A stretch of DNA of 64,000 bases from Pseudodesulfovibrio sp. (GTDB taxonomy: Bacteria > Desulfobacterota > Desulfovibrionia > Desulfovibrionales > Desulfovibrionaceae): positions 310,001 to 374,000 of the forward strand of contig JADGEX010000002.1 in the NCBI GenBank assembly GCA_016744135.1. The letters are read 5' to 3'. Shown piece by piece: positions 1 to 7,483 of this stretch. Every line of letters begins with the position of its first letter. Within the stretch, counting starts at the first letter, position 1. The notes beneath the pieces were generated by a model. It was not told the origin of the DNA and made no database searches. It saw nothing but the letters and a program-made list of their open reading frames with translations. The position numbers and the translations under genes were made by a program.

Positions 1-213
1 GTCATCGAGTCCGGCTGTGTCGTAGAATGTGACAGGGCCGAGCGGAAGCAATTCGTAATGCTTGGCAACCGGGTCCGTTGTCGTCCCCGGCATATCCGAG
101 ACAATGGCTATTTTTTGATCCGTTATGGCGTTAACCAGTGACGACTTGCCTGCATTCCTTTGTCCGGCGAGGGTTATGACCAGTCGTATCCCGCGGGGTG
201 CTTTGTTGGACAT
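1..213 (-). CDS. hydF: HydF, [FeFe] hydrogenase maturation GTPase (N-terminal part, cut by window edge)
   Basis: Only the first 71 codons are in the window. They begin MSNKAPRGIRLVITLAGQ and carry a P-loop GQRNAGKS, a G3-like DTAGLDD and a Thr-rich switch I region (DMPGTTTDP), as in TrmE/Era-type GTPases and the HydF N-terminal domain. HydF is the scaffold on which the diiron subcluster of the H-cluster is held before transfer to the hydrogenase. The start at 213 has an SD (GGAG) 7 nt upstream. The identification rests on position: it is last in a run with hydG and hydE, and its start lies 83 nt inside the hydE reading frame, implying coupled translation. The C-terminal Fe-S domain that would confirm HydF is outside the window. 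Confidence 0.85.
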   Translation of the reverse strand, partial: MSNKAPRGIRLVITLAGQRNAGKSSLVNAITDQKIAIVSDMPGTTTDPVAKHYELLPLGPVTFYDTAGLDD

Positions 214-1210
214 TGCTTCTCCTTGGAGAGAATCCTTTGGATGATGACGGCACAAGGCCGAGGGAGCGGATCATGCTTTTGGCATGTGTCAGAGAATCCG
301 TGATATCAATGTTCGATGCGTTTTTTCCGGGATAGATGGTGTAATCTGCGCGATGGTCCTCCGGGGTCATGGAGGGCATGATGACATTGCATCCACGAGT
401 CAGTGCAAGCCTTTGAGACTCGGGTTTCAAAGCGCTCAAGGCTGATGTAGCCGGGATGTTGGCGTGTGGATTGAGGATACGTAAGATGGCCGTCACCCTG
501 TGTGATAACTCAATGCTGCCGGGTGCAACCTGTGCCAGTGGTGTTTGAGGATGCGGAATGAATGGGCCGACAGCGATCATGTCCAGGTCGAGGGCAGTGA
601 GGAACAGAATGTCTTGGAGCGTGGAAATGAGGTTTGAGTCAGGGAGGTCGGTGATAACACCCGATCCAACTTCATAGCCGAGATGCTGGAGGGATTCGAC
701 TCTATGCAATCTTGACGAAAACTCCTCGCCATCCCTGAGTCGTTTGTAAAGACGTGGGTTGGTGGTCTCCAGTTTGAGCAGACAACGGTCTGCCCCACAC
801 TCGCGCCAGAATGCATATTCATCCATACCCCGGTCGCCTAATGAGAGCGTTACTGCCACGTCGTGCCGGTCTTTGATCTCTTTAATCAGCGTACCAATGG
901 ATTGAGTGGAGTAGCTGAAATCGTCGCCGGACTGGAGCACGATGGTCCCGGCTCCTTGAGAAACGGCCAGTGAAGCGGCGTTCAATATTGTCTCATTTCC
1001 CATCCGGTAACGGGTTATTCCCTTATTGGGAGCACGTAGACCGCAATAGTGGCATTTCTTATTGCAGACGTTGGAAAATTCAATGATGGCACGAAGGTAT
1101 ATTCCGTTACCAAACTTCCGTGATTGAGTCGCGTTGGCGCGTCCAAAGAGTTCTTTGTCATCTGCGCCTGTGAGGTACGTGAGAATGTCGTGTTCTTTTA
1201 AGGTGTACAT
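131..1210 (-). CDS. hydE: HydE, radical SAM [FeFe] hydrogenase maturase
   Basis: HydE is a radical SAM enzyme needed to build the diiron subcluster of the hydrogenase H-cluster. The CX3CX2C cluster motif (CNKKCHYC) is at residues 49-56 of the 359-residue form. It is preceded by LRAIIEFSNV, the usual HydE/BioB lead-in, and followed by GLRAPNKG. The start at 1210 (MYTLKEHD) fits family length and has a weak GGA ahead. An ATG at 1252 gives 14 more residues but no SD and a longer overlap with the upstream gene. The C-terminus has a basic, Ser-rich tail that overlaps hydF by 83 nt, longer than a simple stop-start overlap. It lies in the hydG - unknown - hydE - hydF operon. Confidence 0.93.
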   Translation of the reverse strand: MYTLKEHDILTYLTGADDKELFGRANATQSRKFGNGIYLRAIIEFSNVCNKKCHYCGLRAPNKGITRYRMGNETILNAASLAVSQGAGTIVLQSGDDFSYSTQSIGTLIKEIKDRHDVAVTLSLGDRGMDEYAFWRECGADRCLLKLETTNPRLYKRLRDGEEFSSRLHRVESLQHLGYEVGSGVITDLPDSNLISTLQDILFLTALDLDMIAVGPFIPHPQTPLAQVAPGSIELSHRVTAILRILNPHANIPATSALSALKPESQRLALTRGCNVIMPSMTPEDHRADYTIYPGKNASNIDITDSLTHAKSMIRSLGLVPSSSKGFSPRRSNVQQSTPRDTTGHNPRRTKECRQVVTG

Positions 1211-1791
1211 CGTGTCCGTGGGGTAAGGGTTGTATTCATTGCTCGGACACATTCGTTGATGAGTCGAAACGAGGCGATTTCTTCATTCGTGGCATTGGTC
1301 GGAGCCTTGCCTGTTTGGGTCCACTCCAACAGCTTTTCGACGTCCGTATTGATTTTACCCCAGAAACCATGGGGGGCGTGTTCTCCAGCATGCGCGTATT
1401 GACCGAATACGATCGTGTTGTCGGCAACGATTATGGGAAGACAGGGCAGTCTGCGGGCTGGGTGGAGATGGATTTTGTCAGGATGTTGTGCAGCCAGTTT
1501 TGTCAGGAATTGGTGCGATGATGCGATTTCATCGGTAATTCCCTGAATGGATATGCCGAATCTGAGTGCCTTGAGAAAGGAGAATGTCCATTTTGAACCG
1601 TGCTCTGGATCAATGGTGATGATATCCAATCGTTTAAATTCCGGTTTACGGATGGCTGTCTTGAGGCCGTTGCGATGGGCTTTTGACTTTGCAAACGCGC
1701 CATATACGGCTGCATGAAGGATGATTCTCCTTTTTGCAGCAGCAAACAGTCCCGGCGTGTTCAATGCGTCGATTCCTGCGACGATTTCCAT
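1198..1791 (-). CDS. Unknown 197-residue protein between hydG and hydE
   Basis: I do not recognise this protein. It starts MEIVAGIDALNTPG after an SD (GAGGTG) and runs into hydE, with a 13-nt overlap for the shorter hydE start. It has no signal peptide or membrane segment. Features are a basic N-terminal third (AAKRRIILHAA), an ITIDPEHGS segment, and a His-rich patch HAGEHAPHGFWGK around residue 135. The motif is not a complete PLD HKD motif, although the overall pattern (short beta strands, IIVADNTIVFGQ) is reminiscent of phospholipase-D-like or nucleotidyl-binding folds; that is a guess. Position inside a maturation operon suggests a helper role in hydrogenase assembly or regulation. Confidence 0.7.
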   Translation of the reverse strand: MEIVAGIDALNTPGLFAAAKRRIILHAAVYGAFAKSKAHRNGLKTAIRKPEFKRLDIITIDPEHGSKWTFSFLKALRFGISIQGITDEIASSHQFLTKLAAQHPDKIHLHPARRLPCLPIIVADNTIVFGQYAHAGEHAPHGFWGKINTDVEKLLEWTQTGKAPTNATNEEIASFRLINECVRAMNTTLTPRTRCTP

Positions 1792-1798
1792 TTCTTTT

Positions 1799-1985
1799 TC
1801 ACCTCACGGTATGCGTTCGGTTGGCAATGACCTCGTCATTGAAAATTCCGAACTCGACCTCCATGTATGCTCTTGCGAAAGCGGCCCTCAAAAAGGGAAG
1901 GTGTGTGCCGCTTGCATCCTGCAGATGCAGTGATAGGCGCTGGCTATTTTTTTTGTTCGCCGATCACATCGCGTTTGCTTTGCAT
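1799..1985 (-). other. Possible small frameshifted ORF between hydG and the unknown gene
   Basis: The 230-nt gap after hydG is not empty. An ATG at 1985 opens MQSKRDVIGEQKK and meets TAG just after a run of eight A. Shifting frame at that run joins a second open stretch that contains HLPFLRAAFARAYMEVEFG and stops at 1799, immediately before the next gene's start. The downstream half has the composition of a real protein. It may be a decayed short gene or one needing slippage on the A8 run. There is no convincing SD before the ATG, so confidence is low. Confidence 0.2.
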
Positions 1986-2024
1986 GGAGGAAGAGTCCGG
2001 GGTCTTCATCAATCGTTGTCTTGG

Positions 2025-3449
2025 TTAGAGATACAAGTCTCTTTCGCCTGTTTCGATACGGGTGAGCCTGTCCGTAAGTACTTTTTTCTGTTTGAGATCA
2101 GCGTATCCTTCAATTTCACGGGCAATGAGAGCTTCTCCCGCTTTTTTGGTCTCTTCGGAAGCGTAATCCATAAGGTATTCTTTGAAGGTGAGTATCCCGT
2201 TCGGCAGACAGAAGTTCTGGATGAAACCTGTTTTTGCCAGTTCCATGAAATGCTCACCTGTGCGGCCCAGGCGATAACAGGCTGTACACCAGGACGGGAC
2301 ATAGTCGTGTTCACCTGCGATGGAACGGATGACTTCATCCAGACTGCGACTGTCACCAACACAGAATTGCTGGACGCCGGGTCTGTCATATTCCGGGTCG
2401 CTGTATGCGCCGGGGTAGGTGCGGGAACCTGCGGAAATCTGAGAAACACCCATTTGCAAGAGTTCGGCTCGGAATTCGGCAGTTTCGCGGGTGGTCAGTA
2501 TCAGGCCGGTATACGGGACGGCTATGCGAAGGACGGCCACGATTTTTTTGAATTCATGGTCAGTGGTCGGATACGGCGGGTTGTAGGACATATCCGATCC
2601 AAGGGCTGGCTCTAGTCTAGGGAAGGAGATAGTGTGAGGCCCGACTCCCCAATCCCTTTCAAGCTGAAGGGCATGATGGAGAAGTCCCAGAACTTCGTAC
2701 GTGGTGTCATACAGTCCGAAAAGCGCACCCATACCGACATCGTCAATACCGGCCTCCTGAGCGCGGTGCATGGCGTGCAATCTCCACAGATAGTCCGTCT
2801 TGCGACCTGCCATGTGGACCTTTTCATATGTTGGTACGTGGTATGTTTCTTGAAAACACTGGTAGGTGCCAATACCGACTTCATGCAGCGTTTTGAAGCC
2901 TTCAACATCCAGCGGCGCACAGTTGATATTGACCCGGCGGATTTCACCGCTTTTTGCCGAGGTCACGGAGTAAACGTCGCGAACAGTCTGGGCAATCCAC
3001 TCGGCATTGTATTTGGGGTGCTCGCCGTACACGAGTAACAGGCGTTTGTGCCCTTGATCTTCCAGAACTGTCACTTCCTCATGGATTGCTTCGGGTGTAA
3101 GTGTCCTGCGCTCCAGATCCTTGTTAGTGGCCTTGAAACCACAATATGCGCACTGATTGACACATTCATTCGAAATGTACAGAGGGGCGAAAAGCACCAG
3201 TCGGTTACCATAAATGCCCTTTTTAATTGTCATGGCGGTTTGGAAAATTTCCTCATCCAGTTCTTTGTTCGTGTTCTTTAACAAAACAGCGGCTTCAAAC
3301 GGGGTGAGTCCTTTGCGCTCCAACCCTTTGGCAAGAATATCCCGGACCAGTCCCGGATCGGGGTTTTCCGCTTTTTCCATTTCGGAACGGATAACGGTAT
3401 CGTCGATAAAATTTTCCAAACCGGTGCCTAACGTACTGTCCTGTTTCAT
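2025..3449 (-). CDS. hydG: HydG, radical SAM tyrosine lyase for [FeFe] hydrogenase maturation
   Basis: HydG cleaves tyrosine to p-cresol and dehydroglycine and makes the CO and CN ligands of the H-cluster. At 474 residues the length is normal. The SAM-binding CX3CX2C motif is C96, C100 and C103 (CVNQCAYC). The C-terminal auxiliary cluster motif CX2CX22C (CTACY...NFCLPNG) is intact, so both Fe-S clusters should form. Neighbours are the TM1266-type regulator 17 nt upstream and the unknown gene and hydE downstream, all on the same strand. Confidence 0.97.
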   Translation of the reverse strand: MKQDSTLGTGLENFIDDTVIRSEMEKAENPDPGLVRDILAKGLERKGLTPFEAAVLLKNTNKELDEEIFQTAMTIKKGIYGNRLVLFAPLYISNECVNQCAYCGFKATNKDLERRTLTPEAIHEEVTVLEDQGHKRLLLVYGEHPKYNAEWIAQTVRDVYSVTSAKSGEIRRVNINCAPLDVEGFKTLHEVGIGTYQCFQETYHVPTYEKVHMAGRKTDYLWRLHAMHRAQEAGIDDVGMGALFGLYDTTYEVLGLLHHALQLERDWGVGPHTISFPRLEPALGSDMSYNPPYPTTDHEFKKIVAVLRIAVPYTGLILTTRETAEFRAELLQMGVSQISAGSRTYPGAYSDPEYDRPGVQQFCVGDSRSLDEVIRSIAGEHDYVPSWCTACYRLGRTGEHFMELAKTGFIQNFCLPNGILTFKEYLMDYASEETKKAGEALIAREIEGYADLKQKKVLTDRLTRIETGERDLYL

Positions 3450-3466
3450 GGCCCTTACTCCCTTGG

Positions 3467-3709
3467 TTATACCAATAGTGATTTGACTTGAACGCCATCG
3501 AGCATGCCGAGTTTGCCCGTCAGGGCTCCAACTTCGTCGGTGGTCGCTTCAATGATCAGATCGATGATGTTCACGCCTCTGTCTTTGAAAGGCAGGCCCA
3601 TGCGTCCAACGATAATTTCTCCATGGTCGCTGAGTATATCGTTTACCGCTGGGGCTGCTTTGAACCTGTCTTTGATGATGATGCCGATAATTCCCAATCG
3701 CTTTTCCAT
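3467..3709 (-). CDS. TM1266-type iron-only hydrogenase system putative regulator
   Basis: This 80-residue protein starts MEKRLGIIGIIIKD and carries GEIIVGRMGLPFKDRGVNI and TDEVGALTGKLGMLDGV. That is the ACT/NikR-C-like fold of the TM1266 family, which is found almost only beside [FeFe] hydrogenase maturation genes and is presumed to sense a ligand. The start at 3709 has AAGGA 7 nt upstream; an in-frame ATG at 3766 would add 19 poorly conserved residues inside the leader hairpins and is less likely. There is no HTH, so it probably acts on a partner or is an enzyme-like sensor. It is the first gene after the structured leader at 3750-3900. Confidence 0.88.
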   Translation of the reverse strand: MEKRLGIIGIIIKDRFKAAPAVNDILSDHGEIIVGRMGLPFKDRGVNIIDLIIEATTDEVGALTGKLGMLDGVQVKSLLV

Positions 3710-3749
3710 ACGAATTCCTTTTTCGGTCATTGATCTCACAGTGCAGGAG

Positions 3750-3900
3750 AAAGCCCGGCTTAGCACTTCCGGGCGATCTGCAGACGGGGGATAGGGGGGA
3801 GCTTTAAGACGTCGGTCTGCTTGTGGAAAGCGGGTAGAGTCTCGATGGCTCCACCCTGTGGTTCAGGCTAACCCTTACCGCAGGCAGATTTTCTCCGATT
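3750..3900 (-). promoter_or_regulatory. Structured leader with terminator-like hairpin ahead of the hydrogenase maturation genes
   Basis: Read on the minus strand, this stretch folds into several hairpins. One is GGTT/GAACC near 3875. A second is GGGTGGAG/CTCTACCC (about 3833-3857), 8 bp with one G-U. A third is GCAGAC/GTCTGC (3815-3820 with 3780-3785). The last is a GC-rich hairpin GCCCGG/CCGGGC (3769-3774 with 3753-3758) followed by TTTCT. This order, structured RNA then terminator-like stem some 45 nt before the first start codon, is what an attenuator or riboswitch looks like. I could not match it to a known riboswitch class. Confidence 0.4.
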
Positions 3901-4134
3901 GGAGGTGTTCTGGAAAGAAGTGATAAGAGAAAAAAGGACACGAATCAAGAAAAAGTTGCACTTAGTGTATAACTTTTTTAAAATAGTATTACGAAATTTA
4001 GACAAAAAGAATGCCCAAGGAAAGGGACTGTTCTCAAGAGAGGCGTCAAATGGTGTGGGAAAAAAAGATGAGAAAAAGAAGCGTGTGCCCTTGGATCAGA
4101 GATATCCTAGCCGCAGGTTAACGCTGTTGGCGTT
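3901..4134. other. AT-rich spacer between the hydrogenase subunit genes and the maturation genes
   Basis: No convincing gene is seen. Around 3950-3979 a hairpin AAAAAGTT...AACTTTTT with an inner CACT/AGTG could end the hydrogenase subunit transcript. Just beside it the 15-mer TTTTTTAAAATAGTA (plus strand, about 3974-3988) repeats a sequence found on the opposite strand in the hydA promoter region at 5884-5920. A short plus-strand open frame here is Lys-rich and low-complexity and is not called. Confidence 0.4.
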
Positions 4135-4473
4135 TTAGAAGTTTAACTTGAAGCCTTTATCTTTGAGGATGGCAATCTTTGCGCTACGATCAATATAATG
4201 CGTGTGCAGTAGGTGGTGGGACATGTGTCCACACGGGCCTTCGTGCAGGAAGCCGTCTTTCTTGTCGTAGATTTTCTTGATCATGGGATTGTCCTGAGAC
4301 TTCCTGATCGCGTAAATCTTGGAGTTGGCGTCAGCATCATATACGGATTTTTGGCGCAGTCCTACGAAACTCATGGAGCTAGCTACAGCTTCTTTTGTGA
4401 TGTTCATCCCAAGTACGGCGTATCCGGTCATGATACCGCAGGCTTTGATGAAACCGCGTCTGTTCATTATCAT
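4135..4473 (-). CDS. hydB: Periplasmic [FeFe] hydrogenase small subunit
   Basis: This 112-residue protein has a Tat signal (NRRGFIKACG then a hydrophobic stretch) and a C-terminal part with KIYDKKDGFLHEGPCGH. It matches the size and layout of the D. vulgaris HydB small subunit, which wraps round the catalytic subunit and carries it through the Tat system, since the large subunit has no signal. GGAG lies 9 nt before the ATG at 4473; a second ATG two codons later is also possible. It follows the large subunit by 13 nt, so the two are co-translated. Together they form the periplasmic hydrogen-uptake or hydrogen-evolving enzyme that passes electrons to cytochrome c3. Confidence 0.93.
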   Translation of the reverse strand: MIMNRRGFIKACGIMTGYAVLGMNITKEAVASSMSFVGLRQKSVYDADANSKIYAIRKSQDNPMIKKIYDKKDGFLHEGPCGHMSHHLLHTHYIDRSAKIAILKDKGFKLNF

Positions 4474-4486
4474 ATCTTGTTTCTCC

Positions 4487-5746
4487 TTATGCCGTGACCT
4501 TACGTGCTCGGAAGCGTTTATTAATCTGGGCTACCGTGCTTCTGAACAGGGAGGCCTGAATTTCTGGATCAAGAGGCTGACCTCCACCGTTCACACAACC
4601 GCCGGGACAGGTCATGATTTCAATGAAGTGGTATGGCGATTTGCCGGCCCTGACTTCATCGCAGAGCTTGGCGGCGTTATCGAGTCCACTTGCCACGGCG
4701 ATTTTTACGGTGCCGAAACCGGGTACCTTGACGTCAGCGGTGTTGATGCCTTCGTGGGTACGAACGACCTTGATGTTTGGGTCGCTCAATTTCTTGCCGG
4801 AAAGCACTTCATAGGCCAGCCTGAGGGCCGCTTCCATGACGCCGCCGCTGGTGCCGAAAATGGTGGCTGCGCCGGTGGAGTCGCCCAGAACCGCATCGGG
4901 TTTCTGATCTGGCAGGCTGTTGAAGTTGATGCCCGCAGTCTTGATCATGTACGCCAGTTCGCGGGTATTGATGGTAGCATCAGTGTCCCGGAAGCCACTG
5001 TCGGCCAGTTCCGGTCTGAGGCCTTCATATTTCTTGGCGATACAGGGCATGATGGATACCGTGTAGATCTTCTTGGCTTCGGTGTGCGTTTCATGTGCGC
5101 CGTATGTCTTGGCCAGAGGTCCCAACATGCCGATGGGTGATTTACAACTGGACAGATTTGGCATCAGGTCCGGGTAGAAGGTTTCGGTGAACTTGACCCA
5201 ACCGGGACAGCAGGACGTGAACTGAGGCAGGGGGCGTGCGCCTTCCTTGCCCTGTTCCTGAACACGCTGAATGAGTTCGGTGCCTTCTTCCATGATGGTC
5301 ACGTCAGCGGTAAACTCGTTATCCCAGATGTAGTTGAAGCCGAGCTGGCGTAATGCCGTGTGCATTTTCCCGCCGACATAGGTACCGGTCGCAGCGCCAA
5401 AGCACTCACCCAGACCATAGCGAACGGCCGGAGCGGGCATGGACACGACGATAGTGTCAGGGGCTTTGAGTTTTTCAAAGACTTCGTCGACATATGAAAC
5501 GCCTTCGTAGATGGCGCCATACGGACAACTGGTCAGGCACTGTCCGCAGTTCATGCAGGCTGCCGGATCAACAACTTGACGAATACCGTCTTCATTAATG
5601 GATTGGATTGCACCAGTGGCGCAAACTTCTTCGCATGAACCGCAGGCTTCACACTTTGTGGCATCAACTTGGACAAAGTAGATGCTGTCCGGGTCGACCC
5701 CCTTGGGTGCGTTGTTTTGGTACATGACGCCTTCAATCAGTTTCAT
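4487..5746 (-). CDS. hydA: Periplasmic [FeFe] hydrogenase large (catalytic) subunit
   Basis: This is the H-cluster enzyme interconverting H2 with protons and electrons. In the 419-residue form, two [4Fe-4S] ferredoxin motifs come first (CEACGSCEEVC and CMNCGQCLTSC). The H-cluster signatures follow: L1 TSCCPGW, L2 MPCIAKKYE and L3 ending CPGGCVNGGG. All H-cluster cysteines are present. The start at 5746 matches the D. vulgaris length and has AAGGAGG 6 nt upstream. A second in-frame ATG at 5827 also has a strong SD (AAAGGAGG) and would add 27 residues (MSGCTPKSSPVVTP...). The product has no export signal and depends on the Tat signal of the small subunit. Confidence 0.96.
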   Translation of the reverse strand: MKLIEGVMYQNNAPKGVDPDSIYFVQVDATKCEACGSCEEVCATGAIQSINEDGIRQVVDPAACMNCGQCLTSCPYGAIYEGVSYVDEVFEKLKAPDTIVVSMPAPAVRYGLGECFGAATGTYVGGKMHTALRQLGFNYIWDNEFTADVTIMEEGTELIQRVQEQGKEGARPLPQFTSCCPGWVKFTETFYPDLMPNLSSCKSPIGMLGPLAKTYGAHETHTEAKKIYTVSIMPCIAKKYEGLRPELADSGFRDTDATINTRELAYMIKTAGINFNSLPDQKPDAVLGDSTGAATIFGTSGGVMEAALRLAYEVLSGKKLSDPNIKVVRTHEGINTADVKVPGFGTVKIAVASGLDNAAKLCDEVRAGKSPYHFIEIMTCPGGCVNGGGQPLDPEIQASLFRSTVAQINKRFRARKVTA

Positions 5747-5883
5747 TGTTCCCTCCTTGTTCGGGTGGACTGAAGAAAGGTCGACCGGTGTAACGACCGG
5801 TGACGACTTTGGTGTGCATCCAGACATTGGATACCCTCCTTTGTTAACAAGGGTATAAAATACCTTTATTAACACGAAATTAG

Positions 5884-5911
5884 AAATAGTAACACTATAC
5901 GGCTACTATTT
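5884..5911. promoter_or_regulatory. Inverted repeat AAATAGTA-N12-TACTATTT upstream of hydA
   Basis: A perfect 8-bp inverted repeat with a 12-nt spacer lies about 57 nt upstream of the first hydA start candidate (5827). Size and position fit a dimeric regulator site. The sequence is not an Fnr/Crp half-site. The half-site AAATAGTA recurs near 3981, beside the maturation genes. Confidence 0.4.
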
Positions 5912-5967
5912 TAAAAAACATAGTCATGTCAAGGCTCGTGTTTTTGGCTGAATGCAAAAGTGGTGTG

Positions 5968-6053
5968 TTTGCGTACATTTTGCGAGGCGGTTTCTTTTTG
6001 ATACCGTTAAAAACATGTAAAACGGTCTAGAAGTGCTCGGAGATTTGCGTACA
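5968..6053. promoter_or_regulatory. Divergent hydA / sulfite reductase control region: TTTGCGTACA repeats and ACCGTT inverted repeat
   Basis: The 10-mer TTTGCGTACA occurs twice in the same orientation, at 5968-5977 and 6044-6053. Between them sits an inverted repeat ACCGTT-N12-AACGGT (6003-6026). No gene fits in 5828-6205. These are candidate operators for the divergent hydrogenase and sulfite reductase genes; no regulator can be assigned. Confidence 0.35.
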
Positions 6054-6205
6054 CTCCGCATGCACGTTTTGTGAGGACTTTGTTTGAAAGGTGATTCATT
6101 TAAATTTTGATTATCTTCACTCTGGCTAGAGACCGGTTTCGTTATATTGGTGAAGTCGTTGTTCGGGTCAGGGGATTAAATACCATTTAGAGGAAGGAGA
6201 TTTTA

Positions 6206-6862
6206 ATGACTTCTATAGTTTCTGAACCAGTGACTGTTATGCCCATAGAGCGGAAGGACGGTACCTATGCCCTCCGTCTTTGTCTTAATCAGGGGTTGCT
6301 GACTCCCGGTATGACCAGAAGTGTTATGGAAATCATGGAGACGTATCCCGGTGTGACGCTTCGCGCCACCACCGGCCAGCGTATGAATTTGGAAGGAGTT
6401 CCCAAGGGAAAACTTGACGAAATCGTGTCCACTCTCGGCGTGTCGATTCCCAAGTGTCCCCCCGGTGTTTCTGTTTGTCCGGGCGGTGAACTGTGTAAAT
6501 ATGGTCAGCAGAATACCCGTGAGATGGGCGACCGTCTGCTTGAGGTGGTCAAGGCCAATGGCCCGTATCCTTTCAAGGTAAAGAGTGGCGTTTCGGGTTG
6601 TGGCATGGCCTGTAGCTTGAGCTTTGTGCGTGATATCGGTCTTGTGGGAATTGCCAAGGGGTGGAACGTTATTTATGGCGGTTCTGCTCGCCACCGTGCT
6701 GCCCCCGGCTTGCGCCTCGCTAAAGGGGTTTCGGACGATGAAGCATTGGCTATCATCGCAAAAGCACTGGTTTATTATCGTGATACCGCCAAAAAAGGTG
6801 AACGCATCGGGATGATGGTACGTCGATTGGGTCACGATGTTGTGGCTGACGCCCTGAAATAA
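6206..6862 (+). CDS. Assimilatory-type low-molecular-weight sulfite reductase
   Basis: The 218-residue single-chain siroheme protein has the same length as the D. vulgaris assimilatory-type sulfite reductase. The siroheme-[4Fe-4S] ligands are CPGGELC (CX5C) near residue 96 and CGMAC (CX3C) near residue 134. The siroheme-binding RATTGQRMNLEG precedes them. It reduces sulfite to sulfide in a six-electron step; in Desulfovibrio it is separate from dissimilatory DsrAB, and its physiological electron donor is uncertain. SD AGGAAGGAG lies 8 nt before the ATG. It is monocistronic, closed by a strong terminator, and divergent from hydA. Confidence 0.92.
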   Translation: MTSIVSEPVTVMPIERKDGTYALRLCLNQGLLTPGMTRSVMEIMETYPGVTLRATTGQRMNLEGVPKGKLDEIVSTLGVSIPKCPPGVSVCPGGELCKYGQQNTREMGDRLLEVVKANGPYPFKVKSGVSGCGMACSLSFVRDIGLVGIAKGWNVIYGGSARHRAAPGLRLAKGVSDDEALAIIAKALVYYRDTAKKGERIGMMVRRLGHDVVADALK

Positions 6863-6882
6863 CTGACAGCTTCAGAAAACAA

Positions 6883-6920
6883 GAAACGCCCCTGAGCATA
6901 TCCGTGCTCAGGGGCGTTTC
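6883..6920. terminator. Bidirectional intrinsic terminator
   Basis: Perfect 16-bp arms (6883-6898 and 6905-6920, GAAACGCCCCTGAGCA and its complement) around a 6-nt loop. It lies between the convergent ends of the sulfite reductase gene and the tonB gene, so it can serve both. Confidence 0.9.
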
Positions 6921-6955
6921 ATTATATCTGGGGGAAACAGCAGTACTGTGTGCTG

Positions 6956-7483
6956 CTACATGCTGTATTGATACTTCACGGCTGTCTTCATCGTGAATGT
7001 CTGCCCCTGAATGATCTTGGGCCGCTTTGTGAGGCCGCTTGCTGCCGTGATCGCTCGGAGGGCGGCGCGGTCAAGACGTTGATCGCCGGAGGAGCGGACC
7101 AGCCTGACATCGGTAAAGGAGTCGTTGGGTAAAATACGGAATGTGAAGAGGGCGTTGCCTATGAGACCTGAAAGGTCGCCGTTGCCGGGAAGAAATTTAC
7201 GCCGTTCAATGGCCTCATGGACTTGGGTGAGAAAGTGCTTCACGGCCAGTCGCCGCAAGCGTTTGCCTGCGTCTTCACAATTCTCATCAGGGTCATCTTC
7301 CACAAAGCCCTGTTCAAGAGCAAGGGGATTGCCGGGGGTGCTGACGGAGACATCGAAATCCAGCGGGACAATGATTTGTTCCCCACCGACAACCGGTTCC
7401 TGATCCCAGTCCAGTTGCAACAGAAATATGTGGACCACGATCGAAATGGCAACGCAGGTGCCGAGAATCTGGCGCGAGGTCAT
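6956..7483 (-). CDS. tonB: TonB-family energy transducer
   Basis: The 175-residue protein has one N-terminal membrane anchor (VAISIVVHIFLLQL), a short acidic linker instead of the usual Pro-rich spacer, and a C-terminal TonB domain (residues about 90-170) with LFTFRILPNDSFTDVRLVRS and LDRAALRAI. It would couple the inner-membrane proton gradient to an outer-membrane receptor. It overlaps exbD by 4 nt (ATGA) and ends the operon. No TonB-dependent receptor is in the window. The linker is short for spanning the periplasm. Confidence 0.85.
   Translation of the reverse strand: MTSRQILGTCVAISIVVHIFLLQLDWDQEPVVGGEQIIVPLDFDVSVSTPGNPLALEQGFVEDDPDENCEDAGKRLRRLAVKHFLTQVHEAIERRKFLPGNGDLSGLIGNALFTFRILPNDSFTDVRLVRSSGDQRLDRAALRAITAASGLTKRPKIIQGQTFTMKTAVKYQYSM

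Noticed and set aside
1734..2615. 293-codon plus-strand open frame
   Set aside because: Antisense to the certain hydG and its spacer; composition is that of a shadow frame with no start signal.
3899..4138. 79-codon plus-strand ORF in the hyd spacer
   Set aside because: Lys/Arg-rich low-complexity sequence with no usable SD and overlapping a likely terminator hairpin.
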